Positions 17,601 through 25,795 of a stretch of DNA of 64,000 nt are shown piece after piece. Under the pieces are notes generated by a model, which ran no database searches, had not been told where the DNA came from, and worked only from the letters and a program-made list of their open reading frames with translations. Origin of the DNA: Pseudobutyrivibrio sp. (GTDB lineage Bacteria > Bacillota > Clostridia > Lachnospirales > Lachnospiraceae); NCBI GenBank assembly GCA_024697025.1, contig JAILGH010000106.1, forward strand, positions 1 to 64,000. The letters run 5' to 3'. The position numbers and the translations under genes were made by a program. Every line of letters starts with the position of its first letter. The first letter of the stretch is position 1.

Positions 17601-20600
17601 TGATTGAATCAGGCACAGTTCTAAGTGCAGCATAGTATTTGTTAAGTGCTGTATCGTATGTAGAAAACTCTTTTTGCGTACGGCTCTGGAAACCTGGTGT
17701 GTTAAAAGTATTCATGTGACCAAGGCCATTAGACCAAGTCATCTCATAACCATAACCGCAAGTGAAATCATCTGTAGTATATTGCTTTGCAAGATTGTGG
17801 GCATATGTCCACTCATCCGAATCAGACTTATCAACGTTTTCTGTAATTTTTGAATCAGCTTCATTATCGATTGAATTAGAGTGGTCGGTAATGAAAATGA
17901 AATCCAAATTATCTACCTTTGAAGCATATCTAAAAGCATCTTCTAGTGTACCTGCACCATCTGAAATACTTGTATGTGCATGAATCTGACCAAAGTAAAT
18001 GTTCTCTCGCTCATTGTTTTTCTTAGTAAACTTGAGAGTAGAAACAACACTATCAAGGTATCCTTCCTTAACAGCCTTTACCTGTATCTGAGCTGGAAGC
18101 TCCTCAAGCTCAAATGGGCCTGTATATTCAGCCCAGTCATTATGAACTTCATCTGATGAGCTATCATCCGAATCCTGTTGAGATGAAGTTGTCTTGTCCT
18201 TAGCAATCTCTGCTTTAGTCCTGTATCTGTAAAGGATTGTTGCCCCTTCTGTCTTGGTGCTTAAAGTAATCTTTTGGTTGGCTGCAACTGCTCCACCGTT
18301 TGGCTTTGCCTTAACTGGAGCAACCTGACACTGGTTATACTGATATACACAGTCAACACTGTTCTGAAGACCATCCTTCTTTGCATAAGCACGTATAATT
18401 GCTGGGAACTCATTTAAAGTAACCTTCTTGCTAGGGTCGTACTTAACCTCTTCGCCACCGTTAAGTGAATAGAAGATTTCTGCACCTTCTGTTTTAGAAG
18501 AAAGTGTCACCTTGGTTCCAAGTGCTACCTCTCCACTAGCTGGATTTGCAACAACATGTCCACATATACTATCTGAAACAATTGGATGTCCCATTACTTT
18601 TACAGAATCAATTCTATTTACACCTTCAGCAGATGCATTGCCATCTCCTTTGGCAGATTTATCTGTGCAAGGAACAAGTCTAACGTATACTTTTTCCTTG
18701 TTGTTAGCTGCTGCAGGAATTTCAAAATCAAAGGATACGTACTCTGCTGGAGCAAAAGATGTTTTTGCAACACCATCAGAGATTGCGCCATTGTCTGCTT
18801 TCTCCTCAGACTTACCATTTACCCAAACTGTCTTCTTATAGCTATATGAGCCCTTGGTAAAGTTCTTAAACGTACCTGCTTCATCCTTTGTAGAATACTG
18901 AAGCTGATATGCTCCTGCCGCAGTATTTGATGAACGTATACGGAAGCTCATCTGCATATCCGCATATCCAAGGGTAGGAAATTCCATCTGAATGTAATCA
19001 TTATCCTTTACTACACCCTTAGAACCCATGTAATAATTTGTCGAACCTGTCTGCGAAGAAGTTGTCGATGTATAAGGCTTTGACGGGTTACCGCCTACAA
19101 CAACCTGATATTTGGACTTAGTGTCCTTTAAATCGTTGGTCTCATAACGATCACCGTAAATATATAAATCAGTATTGTTTGAATCAGATTTGGCATCCTT
19201 ATAGTTGGCATTACCTGCCCACTGAGCCACAATAAGCTCAGTTGTTGGGTCGCTTTCAAGCTTCTCCACCTTCTCCCCTTCCTTAAGGGCGTAGAAGTTG
19301 AAGAAGAACTTGCTGTCATCATACTTGTTAATGCCATAGCTAGTAAATCCTGAAAAGTACTCAAGTGCTAATGGATAAGAACCGTTCTTAGAATTTACAT
19401 TTTCAAGAATATAATTACCAGTCTTATTTTCATCTGCTGCCTTCACCGCCCAAAGGCTAGCTTCAGTTAAATCTTTTGAAAGAGCCAATCCACATTGAGT
19501 GCTTTTTCGACCGTTGTTTTCCACTTGGGTCAAAGTAGCTGTAAGGTAATTCTGTTCAGAGTCTTGGAGCTTTAAATTTCCATTTTCATCTACAGAAACC
19601 TTAAGCACTAAGGCATTTTTATCCTTGACATCAATAGTTTCTTCTGATGTTGGCTCTGCATCAACAGCAGTATATTTTCCGCCGTTTTTCTCAGAAGTCA
19701 TTAGCTTTTTATCCTTAGGATAATAAACGACAATCTCATCACCTGGATACAACTCACGCTTTAAAAGCTTTGCTACAGTATTTTCCTTTGGTACTTCAGG
19801 CTCCTCTTCCTCACCGTCCAGCGCTACGTAGGCTGAAAGAATAAAGTCTGCCTTTTTCGCTTCTTTGTAGCTATAAGTAGTAAAACGACGATTACCGTTG
19901 CTCTCGTAGTATTCAATATACTGTGGTAAGTCTGCATTGACATTCTTATCATGATAAACGGCCTTAACATTCTTAAAGAGGAAATCTCCGTCCTCTTCTA
20001 TTACTGTCCACTGTCCAAGCTCTGTCTTTTCCTTGCTAAGAGAAAGGGAATTGCCAGTTGCTGTGGTTGTCAAATATTCTGTAACCTCATTTGAATCTGC
20101 GTCTATATAGGTTCTTGAGATATAGAACTCATCATCTTTATCTTCAACCTTTTCAAGCTTTAACGAACCGAGCTTTGCAGACTCGTCCATTAATGCAAGG
20201 ACACCCTCATTTACTTCCACGTCTATCGAAGAAAGGTATTTGCCGTTTGCCTCGTAAGATAAGGCATTCTTAGCATCTCGAACAATAGAAAACTCTACCC
20301 CTGCCTTGAGGCCTTCTAAGTCAGTAATCTTGGTACCCTTTTTAAGAGTGTATTCAAATGTTACGTGATTACTTTCCTGACCATCTTTGGCTGCATATGC
20401 ATAGATAGTTGTAGCATTTGTAATCTTGATTGGCTCACTGTAAGGACTGTAGTTTTCAGTACCGTTAGTATTGTAATAAATGTCAGCACCTTCAGTGTCA
20501 CAAGTAAGCTCAATCTCGGTGCCATAAGCTACGTCCCCTTCCTCTATAGAGGCTATTGGTTCAGCTATGGCGCTTGCATTTGCAGACTGACTAGTAAGCT

Positions 20601-21621
20601 TGTAAAAAGCTAGAGTCTGACCGGAAATATTTCTGTGTACATCTGCATTTTCAGGCTTTACATATGCTCTGAAATCCTGAGAATTATATACTCCAAGCTG
20701 TCTGATTGCACCTTGAGAATCCTCAGTAGCAAGATATCCATTATTTATCTTCCACTTAGCACCAACTTCATTTTCTGGCTTTGAGCCAACTCTAGTACCA
20801 TTGTTTGCTGCTGTAGTGTACAGATAGTTAGAACCAGAAGTGATAGTATAGTACTCCTCTGTAACTGTAGTCTCATCATCAGCCGGGTCATTAGCCGAAG
20901 TATCAGGGTCCGCTCCATCTGGATCTGTTACATCGGGATCTGTCCCATTAGCATTAGTTACATCTGGGTCTGCTCCATCGCCAGTCGTAGAGTTGTCAGC
21001 ATTCTGATTGTTACCATCATTGGTAGTTCCCAAATTACCAGTATTTCCATTATTATCAGTAGACTGATTGTTTCCTGTCTGGGCAGAGTTATCCCCTGAT
21101 TGATTTCCACCAGTAGTACTGTCGCCTGTTCCTGACTGATTGCTGTTATCGTCTCCTGAATTATTAGAAGAACCGGAGTTATTTGAATCGCCAAAACCAG
21201 TACTGCCCTGATTTCCAGAATCATTTCCAGAGACACTGCCAAGTGTTAAGTCATCGCCATCAGTAGCACTGTTATTGACCTGATTATTCTTAACAGTCTT
21301 GGTAATAGTATTTTTAGTGATTTTCCAAACGTAATCACTATCACTGCCCTCTGAAATTGTAAGCTTACCATCCTTTACAGTACCCACTTGTACAGGTGGT
21401 ACTTTGGACGAAGCCTTACTTGGCAACACATAAGTTGTGCCATCCTTTGTCATTGTAATAGCAATGGAATCATCAGCTTTGATATCGCTTAAGCTAACTT
21501 TAGTCCAGATATGATTTGTTTCCTCCGCATTGGAAACGGAAAAATCAAAGAAAAATACAGAAAATGTCATTAAAAATGACATCACTAAAGAGAGCCCTTG
21601 TCGAGCCAATTTTTTCATCAT
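14638..21621 (-). CDS. Giant secreted PHP-domain (CehA/McbA-like) surface protein
   Basis: 2327 residues. A signal peptide (residues 1-32) is followed by a Gly/Ser/Asn/Asp-rich linker (about 125-255), including DPDVT/DPDGADPD repeats. Three chitobiase-like sheet domains follow (first at about 355-425; ADIYYNTNG, AEIFYSLNGG, ATILYRYR), then a PHP metallo-phosphoesterase domain from about 1205: IHAHTSISDGAG, FITDHSNS, FNHPG, MIEVGNGEG and NNQDNH carry the metal ligands. Near 1670-1770 lies a glutamine-amidotransferase/DUF4350-like segment (KLLVLSAPA, GGSVIVCG); near 1960-2130 two OB-fold units (VEGYVTSG, GQVTRVTF); then a second Gly/Ser linker, one transmembrane helix (about 2288-2310) and a short basic tail. 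No LPXTG motif. Likely a membrane-tethered extracellular phosphoesterase or nuclease; substrate unknown. GGAGGAG precedes tandem ATGs. Confidence 0.85.
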   Translation of the reverse strand: MMKKLARQGLSLVMSFLMTFSVFFFDFSVSNAEETNHIWTKVSLSDIKADDSIAITMTKDGTTYVLPSKASSKVPPVQVGTVKDGKLTISEGSDSDYVWKITKNTITKTVKNNQVNNSATDGDDLTLGSVSGNDSGNQGSTGFGDSNNSGSSNNSGDDNSNQSGTGDSTTGGNQSGDNSAQTGNNQSTDNNGNTGNLGTTNDGNNQNADNSTTGDGADPDVTNANGTDPDVTDPDGADPDTSANDPADDETTVTEEYYTITSGSNYLYTTAANNGTRVGSKPENEVGAKWKINNGYLATEDSQGAIRQLGVYNSQDFRAYVKPENADVHRNISGQTLAFYKLTSQSANASAIAEPIASIEEGDVAYGTEIELTCDTEGADIYYNTNGTENYSPYSEPIKITNATTIYAYAAKDGQESNHVTFEYTLKKGTKITDLEGLKAGVEFSIVRDAKNALSYEANGKYLSSIDVEVNEGVLALMDESAKLGSLKLEKVEDKDDEFYISRTYIDADSNEVTEYLTTTATGNSLSLSKEKTELGQWTVIEEDGDFLFKNVKAVYHDKNVNADLPQYIEYYESNGNRRFTTYSYKEAKKADFILSAYVALDGEEEEPEVPKENTVAKLLKRELYPGDEIVVYYPKDKKLMTSEKNGGKYTAVDAEPTSEETIDVKDKNALVLKVSVDENGNLKLQDSEQNYLTATLTQVENNGRKSTQCGLALSKDLTEASLWAVKAADENKTGNYILENVNSKNGSYPLALEYFSGFTSYGINKYDDSKFFFNFYALKEGEKVEKLESDPTTELIVAQWAGNANYKDAKSDSNNTDLYIYGDRYETNDLKDTKSKYQVVVGGNPSKPYTSTTSSQTGSTNYYMGSKGVVKDNDYIQMEFPTLGYADMQMSFRIRSSNTAAGAYQLQYSTKDEAGTFKNFTKGSYSYKKTVWVNGKSEEKADNGAISDGVAKTSFAPAEYVSFDFEIPAAANNKEKVYVRLVPCTDKSAKGDGNASAEGVNRIDSVKVMGHPIVSDSICGHVVANPASGEVALGTKVTLSSKTEGAEIFYSLNGGEEVKYDPSKKVTLNEFPAIIRAYAKKDGLQNSVDCVYQYNQCQVAPVKAKPNGGAVAANQKITLSTKTEGATILYRYRTKAEIAKDKTTSSQQDSDDSSSDEVHNDWAEYTGPFELEELPAQIQVKAVKEGYLDSVVSTLKFTKKNNERENIYFGQIHAHTSISDGAGTLEDAFRYASKVDNLDFIFITDHSNSIDNEADSKITENVDKSDSDEWTYAHNLAKQYTTDDFTCGYGYEMTWSNGLGHMNTFNTPGFQSRTQKEFSTYDTALNKYYAALRTVPDSISQFNHPGTTFGDFQDFAYFSEENDALITMIEVGNGEGAIGSSGYFPSYEYYTRALDKGWHVAPTNNQDNHKGKWGDANTGRTVMLADTNDEEAIYDAMRNYRIYATEDNDLSIYYTLDGYVMGSILEKDDVDDTVELKADIKDPTDSAIGKVEVVVNGGRVIDYKNVDKAQATVTFNVPADYSYYYLKITEGDKDIAVTAPVWVGEVEACGINDTYTNTVLPVQGEDLDVNVEFYNNEKTPLTIDNINIVASDVDGKKTNVVNVSGADAKVKQIASNSTATYTTNFVYNQAGQVTYEVTVDATLNGVKKTYTDKLYVNYAVPNMVANVIIDGTHYGDYVTGYYGGNVNAFVSLCAKKNIRALVEKEEITPEMLEDCKLLVLSAPAKKSGTATAGDYSVSHYSDEFLDMVKAYVESGGSVIVCGLADYSDSTNCQTATEQNKLLSAIGATIRMGSDEVCDDTNNGGQVYRMYPTNVNLDSPYLKGFKEGQKYSQYSGCSVDISSATATDFVDEAEWLVRGFDTTYSVDCKDASGNAISGVLPNGVKGAKNDNQGDIVFLARQKTKAGGQIIVAGGVFISDFEIKAEMDNNDSLPYANHTIVNNLLEETEVQLPTTTIAEARKGNMNDVFAVEGYVTSGTENQDTTFFDTIYIQDETGGMDIFPYATPGLKIGTKVRVVGFLAKYQGDLELKVLSTKILEDEPKIWEPKVVDTKTAMDYENLGGQLLQTTGQVTRVTFNADGTVEEFWLKDSTGAEAAIFIDGYIKSGTTGQNTVGDFVKVGAKVTAAGVLYMHPEGDSDVSVPVFRVRNCDDIRLATADEISGSNGGQASGGGQTSGGSGSSSSGNGTGAAVTSGTVVEDETTPDDINTTGNQDITSQTGTGHGHNNHGNGGNGGNGQTADNGNSDDIVNTDTPSQTDDTKIQDNNGNNEQSAIDTNGKTKFPVVPVAVGFGIIVVGAVVIKLSLGASVVSGGKLASIIAKIKSLFGK

Positions 21622-21657
21622 CTATTCTCCTCCTTATAATTTATTCCGCATAGAGAC

Positions 21658-21709
21658 AAAAAAAGACCTATAAACATTCACCAAAATATCTAAATGAATA
21701 TGCTTATAG
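21658..21709 (-). terminator. Terminator-like attenuator in the leader of the surface protein gene
   Basis: On the minus strand CTATAAgCATATTCA pairs with TGAATGTTTATAG (plus 21668-21680 with 21695-21709), followed by GTCTTTTTTT (T-run at plus 21658-21664). It lies between the putative promoter and the ATG, about 36 bases before the start codon. An outer GAGAC/GTCTC pair spans it. Transcription through it would need antitermination. Confidence 0.6.
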
Positions 21710-21744
21710 ATCGTCTCTTACACCCGGTTACATCGCATAACGAA

Positions 21745-21773
21745 AGATTATCATTTATACTCACGCGAGTCAA
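21745..21773 (-). promoter_or_regulatory. Promoter for the surface protein gene
   Basis: Minus-strand TTGACT (plus 21768-21773), 17-bp spacer and TAATCT (plus 21745-21750); an alternative -10, GATAAT, overlaps it. It gives a leader of about 115 bases. It overlaps the divergent nth promoter. Confidence 0.5.
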
Positions 21774-21782
21774 TGCTATTAT
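21754..21782 (+). promoter_or_regulatory. Promoter for nth, consistent with a leaderless mRNA
   Basis: TTTATA (21754-21759), 17-bp spacer, TATTAT (21777-21782). The ATG of nth begins seven bases after the -10, where transcription should start, and no Shine-Dalgarno sequence precedes it. Confidence 0.5.
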
Positions 21783-21788
21783 ATCTGT

Positions 21789-22421
21789 ATGAGAAAAAAA
21801 GAATTAGCATTAATTGTAATTGAAAGATTAAAAAAGGAATATCCAGCAAGCGACTGCACACTAAATTACGACGATGCATGGAAGCTGTTAGTCTCTGTGC
21901 GCTTAGCAGCCCAGTGCACAGACGCAAGAGTTAACGAAATAGTCCCATCTTTATATGAGAAATTTCCGACCATCAACGCTATAGCTGATGCTGATGTGGC
22001 TGATGTGGAAGCAATCGTTCGTCCATGCGGACTTGGCAAATCCAAGGCAAGAGATATAGTTGCCTGCATGAAAATGCTTAGGGATGTGTACGACTGCAAA
22101 GTTCCTGAAACCATGGAAGAACTCTTGGCACTTCCAGGAGTAGGACGTAAATCAGCAAACCTAATTCTTGGCGATGTATTTGGCAAGCCTGCCATAGTAA
22201 CAGATACTCACGCCATCCGCCTTTCAAACCGCATTGGACTTGTTGACAACATCAAGGACCCAACCAAGGTTGAGATGGCTTTGCGCAAAATAATACCACC
22301 AGAAGAAGGCAATGATTTGTGCCATCGTCTGGTGGATCATGGTCGTGCTATATGTACCGCTAGAACAACACCTTTCTGCGATAAGTGCTGCCTAGAGGAT
22401 GTGTGCAAGAAAAGGATTTAA
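21789..22421 (+). CDS. nth: Endonuclease III
   Basis: 210 residues, normal for Nth, a bifunctional DNA glycosylase/AP lyase removing oxidised pyrimidines. The helix-hairpin-helix LPGVGRKSANLILG contains the catalytic lysine and VTDTHAIRLSNRIG the catalytic aspartate. The C-terminal cluster motif CTARTTPFCDKCCLEDVC supplies four cysteines for the [4Fe-4S] cluster; the first spacing is seven residues instead of the usual six. There is no Shine-Dalgarno site and the -10 is seven bases from the ATG, so the mRNA may be leaderless. It faces the lipoprotein gene convergently with a six-base gap. Confidence 0.95.
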   Translation: MRKKELALIVIERLKKEYPASDCTLNYDDAWKLLVSVRLAAQCTDARVNEIVPSLYEKFPTINAIADADVADVEAIVRPCGLGKSKARDIVACMKMLRDVYDCKVPETMEELLALPGVGRKSANLILGDVFGKPAIVTDTHAIRLSNRIGLVDNIKDPTKVEMALRKIIPPEEGNDLCHRLVDHGRAICTARTTPFCDKCCLEDVCKKRI

Positions 22422-22427
22422 ACCATC

Positions 22428-23426
22428 CTAACATGGCAAAGTATAAAGTTTCACCACTTTGCCACCTGAAACTACAAAATAAAGTTCTGGTGGCTCTGTG
22501 TCAACAGTCCAAGCTGATACAGATTTTACAATATCATCTATACTACAGTTGGCTTCGCGATTTGCATAGTCACCACTTCCATCTGCATCATATTTTCCGC
22601 AAGTAATTTCTCCCACGTTAACACTTATTGTCATATATGGAGCAAAGGCATATCCCTCATCTAAATCTGCATACATGGCTCCAGGGATTTCACCCTCTTC
22701 AGCAAAAACTTGCTTACATTCAACAGTTACTACATCATCATTTAAGCTGATATTGCTGATGCTGTTAAAGTCCGAACTATAAACCCCATCTGGAAAACTT
22801 GTAATATCAAAAGATGCCTCTCTTAGCTTCTTGTCCAAAGTACTATAAAAGCAATCTGTAAAGCTTGTAGCCAGTGGAGTAATATCGTAGTCACCTAAGT
22901 CTTTGGCCGAAACTATTAACGCATAAAGATAACTCTTGCCATCTGAATAGTAATCCCAGCTTGCCACTTCGTAGCTTAAATCATCGACGGCATATCTGTC
23001 CTCTATAAACATGCACACTTCATCAGAATAATCCATAAAAAATCTCTTATAATGGGCAGATGTGTGCTCGCTTTTAATCTCTTTCGCTGGGTCCATTCCT
23101 GAGATGTCTTCGTTAATATCGTCAGACTGCTTGATTCTTATCAGATATTGATTTCCAGTAGTATCTCCAGACACATCAAAGGTAATCTCAGAAATTTGGT
23201 CACCATCAGTCTTCAATCTATACTGGACATTTTCCAAATTTTCAGGTAAAGGAATTGCATCACCGTAAACCTTATAAAACTCCTCGGCGGAAACAATCTT
23301 GTAACCATCCTCTGTAGTTTCTGCTGCATTTTCCGTTGACTCTACATCCGTTCCTTTAACGTCTTTGCCGGCGCATCCCATCAATAATAAAGATGCCAAG
23401 GCAAGTGTGAATAGTTTCTTTTTCAT
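22428..23426 (-). CDS. Putative lipoprotein of unknown function
   Basis: 332 residues with a type II signal peptide: basic start, hydrophobic LALASLLLMGC and a lipobox cysteine at residue 18, then an acidic Glu/Thr-rich linker. The mature part looks like a globular beta-rich extracellular domain with repeated FDVSGDT / FDITSFPDG stretches and many Asp/Tyr residues. I do not recognise a family. It stands alone: convergent with nth and divergent from the 187-residue orphan. RBS AAGAAGGGAG precedes the start. Confidence 0.75.
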   Translation of the reverse strand: MKKKLFTLALASLLLMGCAGKDVKGTDVESTENAAETTEDGYKIVSAEEFYKVYGDAIPLPENLENVQYRLKTDGDQISEITFDVSGDTTGNQYLIRIKQSDDINEDISGMDPAKEIKSEHTSAHYKRFFMDYSDEVCMFIEDRYAVDDLSYEVASWDYYSDGKSYLYALIVSAKDLGDYDITPLATSFTDCFYSTLDKKLREASFDITSFPDGVYSSDFNSISNISLNDDVVTVECKQVFAEEGEIPGAMYADLDEGYAFAPYMTISVNVGEITCGKYDADGSGDYANREANCSIDDIVKSVSAWTVDTEPPELYFVVSGGKVVKLYTLPC

Positions 23427-23612
23427 TTTTCTCCCTTCTTTTTTACTATGCTTAAATTAATACCCGCAACAAAAATTATGTCACAAACCTCTATTAATTT
23501 TCAATCTCAAATATTTATATTCTAGATATTTTTTCCTAATTATGGAAAAAAATGTCTATTTTTTTTGAAATATAGATAAGAACATTAAAAATAGTTAAAA
23601 AGGAGTATTTTT

Positions 23613-24176
23613 ATGAGTATTTTTAAACGAGGTAATGATGGACAACTGTACTTTTCATTACCAAAATATGCAGTTATTTTGAATAAATTACAAAACAATG
23701 TTAGATATGGGCCGAGAACACCCGTAGATCCAAACAGACTCAAAACATTTTTAGAAACTGTGAGACCTAAACAAATAAAAGAATTAACTATTGATTATTT
23801 TCGTGAGAAACCTAATGCAAATTATGAATACTGGCAAAGATGGATTACTAGCATAAATGAAATGTGTGAGTATTTTGATTTCAAAAACAACCCAATTTCA
23901 CAGTTGGAAGATGAATATTTTGACCGTCCAGAATATTCTCTGGCAGAAAGAATATGTTCTGGAATTTGCTACGAGGCATCCGTAAATTTGATTTTTGTAG
24001 ACGAAACTCCATCATTAAATTATACTGAAAAACCTGTATCGGATAGCGAAGACGAACTAGGATTATTTCAACCAGCTCGATTAAATACCAATTATCCTGC
24101 ACCTACATCTAGTACTAGAGGAGCCATAAACATCCCTCGAACCAATAGTAATTCATCATTAGCACGAAATATGTAA
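23613..24176 (+). CDS. Orphan hypothetical protein
   Basis: 187 residues, unrecognised. AAAAAGGAG seven bases before the ATG and a terminator after the stop argue for a real, single-gene unit. No signal peptide or membrane segment. The first 130 residues look globular (KRGNDGQLYFSLPKYAV, PKQIKELTIDYF, YEYWQRWITSINEMCEYFDF); the last 50 are Ser/Thr/Pro/Asn-rich and probably disordered. The gene is more AT-rich than its neighbours, which could point to acquisition. A cytosolic or leaderless-secreted protein are both possible; no function assigned. Confidence 0.6.
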   Translation: MSIFKRGNDGQLYFSLPKYAVILNKLQNNVRYGPRTPVDPNRLKTFLETVRPKQIKELTIDYFREKPNANYEYWQRWITSINEMCEYFDFKNNPISQLEDEYFDRPEYSLAERICSGICYEASVNLIFVDETPSLNYTEKPVSDSEDELGLFQPARLNTNYPAPTSSTRGAINIPRTNSNSSLARNM

Positions 24177-24199
24177 TAGAAAAGGAGCTGAAATCAAAA

Positions 24200-24234
24200 A
24201 AGCAGGTCTAGTTTTCTTGTAACTAGAACCTGCT
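24200..24234. terminator. Bidirectional terminator
   Basis: AGCAGGTctAGTT pairs with AACTagAACCTGCT. The plus strand continues CCTCATTTTTT, and the minus strand ends directly in TTTTTT. It serves both the 187-residue gene and the 70-residue gene that converge here. Confidence 0.8.
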
Positions 24235-24250
24235 CCTCATTTTTTATTCT

Positions 24251-24463
24251 TTAGCTAAATAGCCCGCCTGCAATATCCTTAATTTCTTTCATGTCCAGCT
24301 TGCCATCAGCGAGAGCTTCCTTAACTTTTTTGACATCAGAATCATCAACCTTGATTCCTGCTTTGTTAAGCAAATCCTTGGCCTGGCTGATGTCGGCCCC
24401 CTTAAGCTTCTCAAGTAAATCCTTGTTGCCTGCCACCTTTGTTATGATGTCCTTTAAATCCAT
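24251..24463 (-). CDS. Small helical protein, unknown function
   Basis: 70 residues, highly charged and predicted all-helical (MDLKDIITKVAGNKDLLEKLKGADISQAKDLLNKAGIKVDDSDVKKV, cut short here). The pattern of two helices split by GIKVDDSDV is reminiscent of small clostridial proteins of unknown function, but I cannot name a family. GGAGGAGAG precedes the ATG and it follows the AI-2E-type transporter gene by 12 bases, so they are co-transcribed and end at the shared terminator. Confidence 0.75.
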   Translation of the reverse strand: MDLKDIITKVAGNKDLLEKLKGADISQAKDLLNKAGIKVDDSDVKKVKEALADGKLDMKEIKDIAGGLFS

Positions 24464-24475
24464 AAATCTCTCCTC

Positions 24476-25576
24476 CTATCTTTTCTCTAAAAATGGTAAC
24501 AAAAACTCATGGTATAACATGTCCAAAATTGCAACCACAGGAATAGCTAACAAGATTCCACCTACGCCAAACATCTTTCCTCCTGCAACAATTCCGATGA
24601 GAATCCAAAGTCCCGAAACACCAAGGGAATCTCCAAAAATCTTTGGCTTCAAAATATAACCATCTATTGTCTGAAGGATAGCAGTGAAAATCAAGAATGC
24701 TCCTGCATACCATGGCTGTACTAATAAAAGTAAAAATCCACCCAAAACCGCACCAATCATTGGACCAAATGTAGGAATAATATTCATCACACCAACTATT
24801 ACTGATACAAGTCCCACATAAGGCATTCTAGCTATTGTCATAAATATCGCATTTACGATACCAATGATAACTGAATCTAAAAGATTGTAAACGATATATC
24901 TATTTAAAATCTTATCACTCTTTTTGATTATGTATGCAACGCTATCAAACTTATCCTTGAAGATTGCCTTGAGGAATCTCTTGCCGTCACTCTTAAGCTT
25001 ATCCTTTTCAGCAAGGAAGTAGAACGATAGTAAAAGTCCTATGAAAAACTGCGCGATGGACTTTCCAATATCTGCAGTAGCATTCATAATTGTGTAAAAA
25101 TTATCTGATGCGTAGTCTGCAATTGTATCAATGATATCGTTTGAAGATTTGACAAAGCTTCTCAAGTCAATCATTGAACTTGTGACGCCGATTGATTCCA
25201 ATGTGTTTTGAAGACTCTTCACATAGCCGTTGAAGTTGCTAGCAAATGTAGATATTCCATCAACAAGCTGTGGAACCACAAGAACTATTACAAAAGTCAG
25301 AAATACAATTACCGACAAAAAAGCAACTGCATTTGCAAGACCTGCTCTTAGGCCTTCATTTTTAATCTTTCCAAATACCTTGCTGCGATATAGCATCGCC
25401 AAGGGATTGACAATGTATGCAATTACGGCACCTAAAATTACTGCCGAGAAATATCCAATAAATGTTCCAATACCATCTAAAATACTGGTAATCCTTATTA
25501 ACACTACGTACAGCACCACACCAATACATATAGCAACTGCAAGGGAATACCATGGCTTATCCTTAAGAGATTTCAT
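24476..25576 (-). CDS. AI-2E family transporter (YtvI/PerM type)
   Basis: 366 residues, full family length, with about eight membrane segments and the conserved C-terminal block NIIPTFGPMIGAVLGG and KPKIFGDSLGVSGLWILIGIVAGG. Members export autoinducer-2 or act as Na+/H+ antiporters; substrate cannot be told from sequence. No luxS or lsr genes are near, so an AI-2 role is unproven. It is the first gene of a two-gene unit with the 70-residue protein. A half-length relative is encoded at 40715. Confidence 0.88.
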   Translation of the reverse strand: MKSLKDKPWYSLAVAICIGVVLYVVLIRITSILDGIGTFIGYFSAVILGAVIAYIVNPLAMLYRSKVFGKIKNEGLRAGLANAVAFLSVIVFLTFVIVLVVPQLVDGISTFASNFNGYVKSLQNTLESIGVTSSMIDLRSFVKSSNDIIDTIADYASDNFYTIMNATADIGKSIAQFFIGLLLSFYFLAEKDKLKSDGKRFLKAIFKDKFDSVAYIIKKSDKILNRYIVYNLLDSVIIGIVNAIFMTIARMPYVGLVSVIVGVMNIIPTFGPMIGAVLGGFLLLLVQPWYAGAFLIFTAILQTIDGYILKPKIFGDSLGVSGLWILIGIVAGGKMFGVGGILLAIPVVAILDMLYHEFLLPFLEKR

Positions 25577-25795
25577 AGTTTACTCCTTTTCTTTCATGCT
25601 AATTCTAATATGTCAAAAAACTGCCCCAGAATCAATAGATTAAGTATAAAAATTTTATTAAGTGTTGCTTTATATATTAATTAATGATATCTTATGGATG
25701 TCTTTTTTCGATTATATGCAAATTCTTTTGTATATAATTCTATTCTTTATTATTATCCCATTTTTTAAACAAATTTAATATGATAGGAGATTAAG

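Noticed and set aside
21658-21773. Known riboswitch class (c-di-GMP, purine, SAM) in the surface protein leader
   Set aside because: None of the conserved core sequences of these classes could be seen; left as unclassified attenuator.
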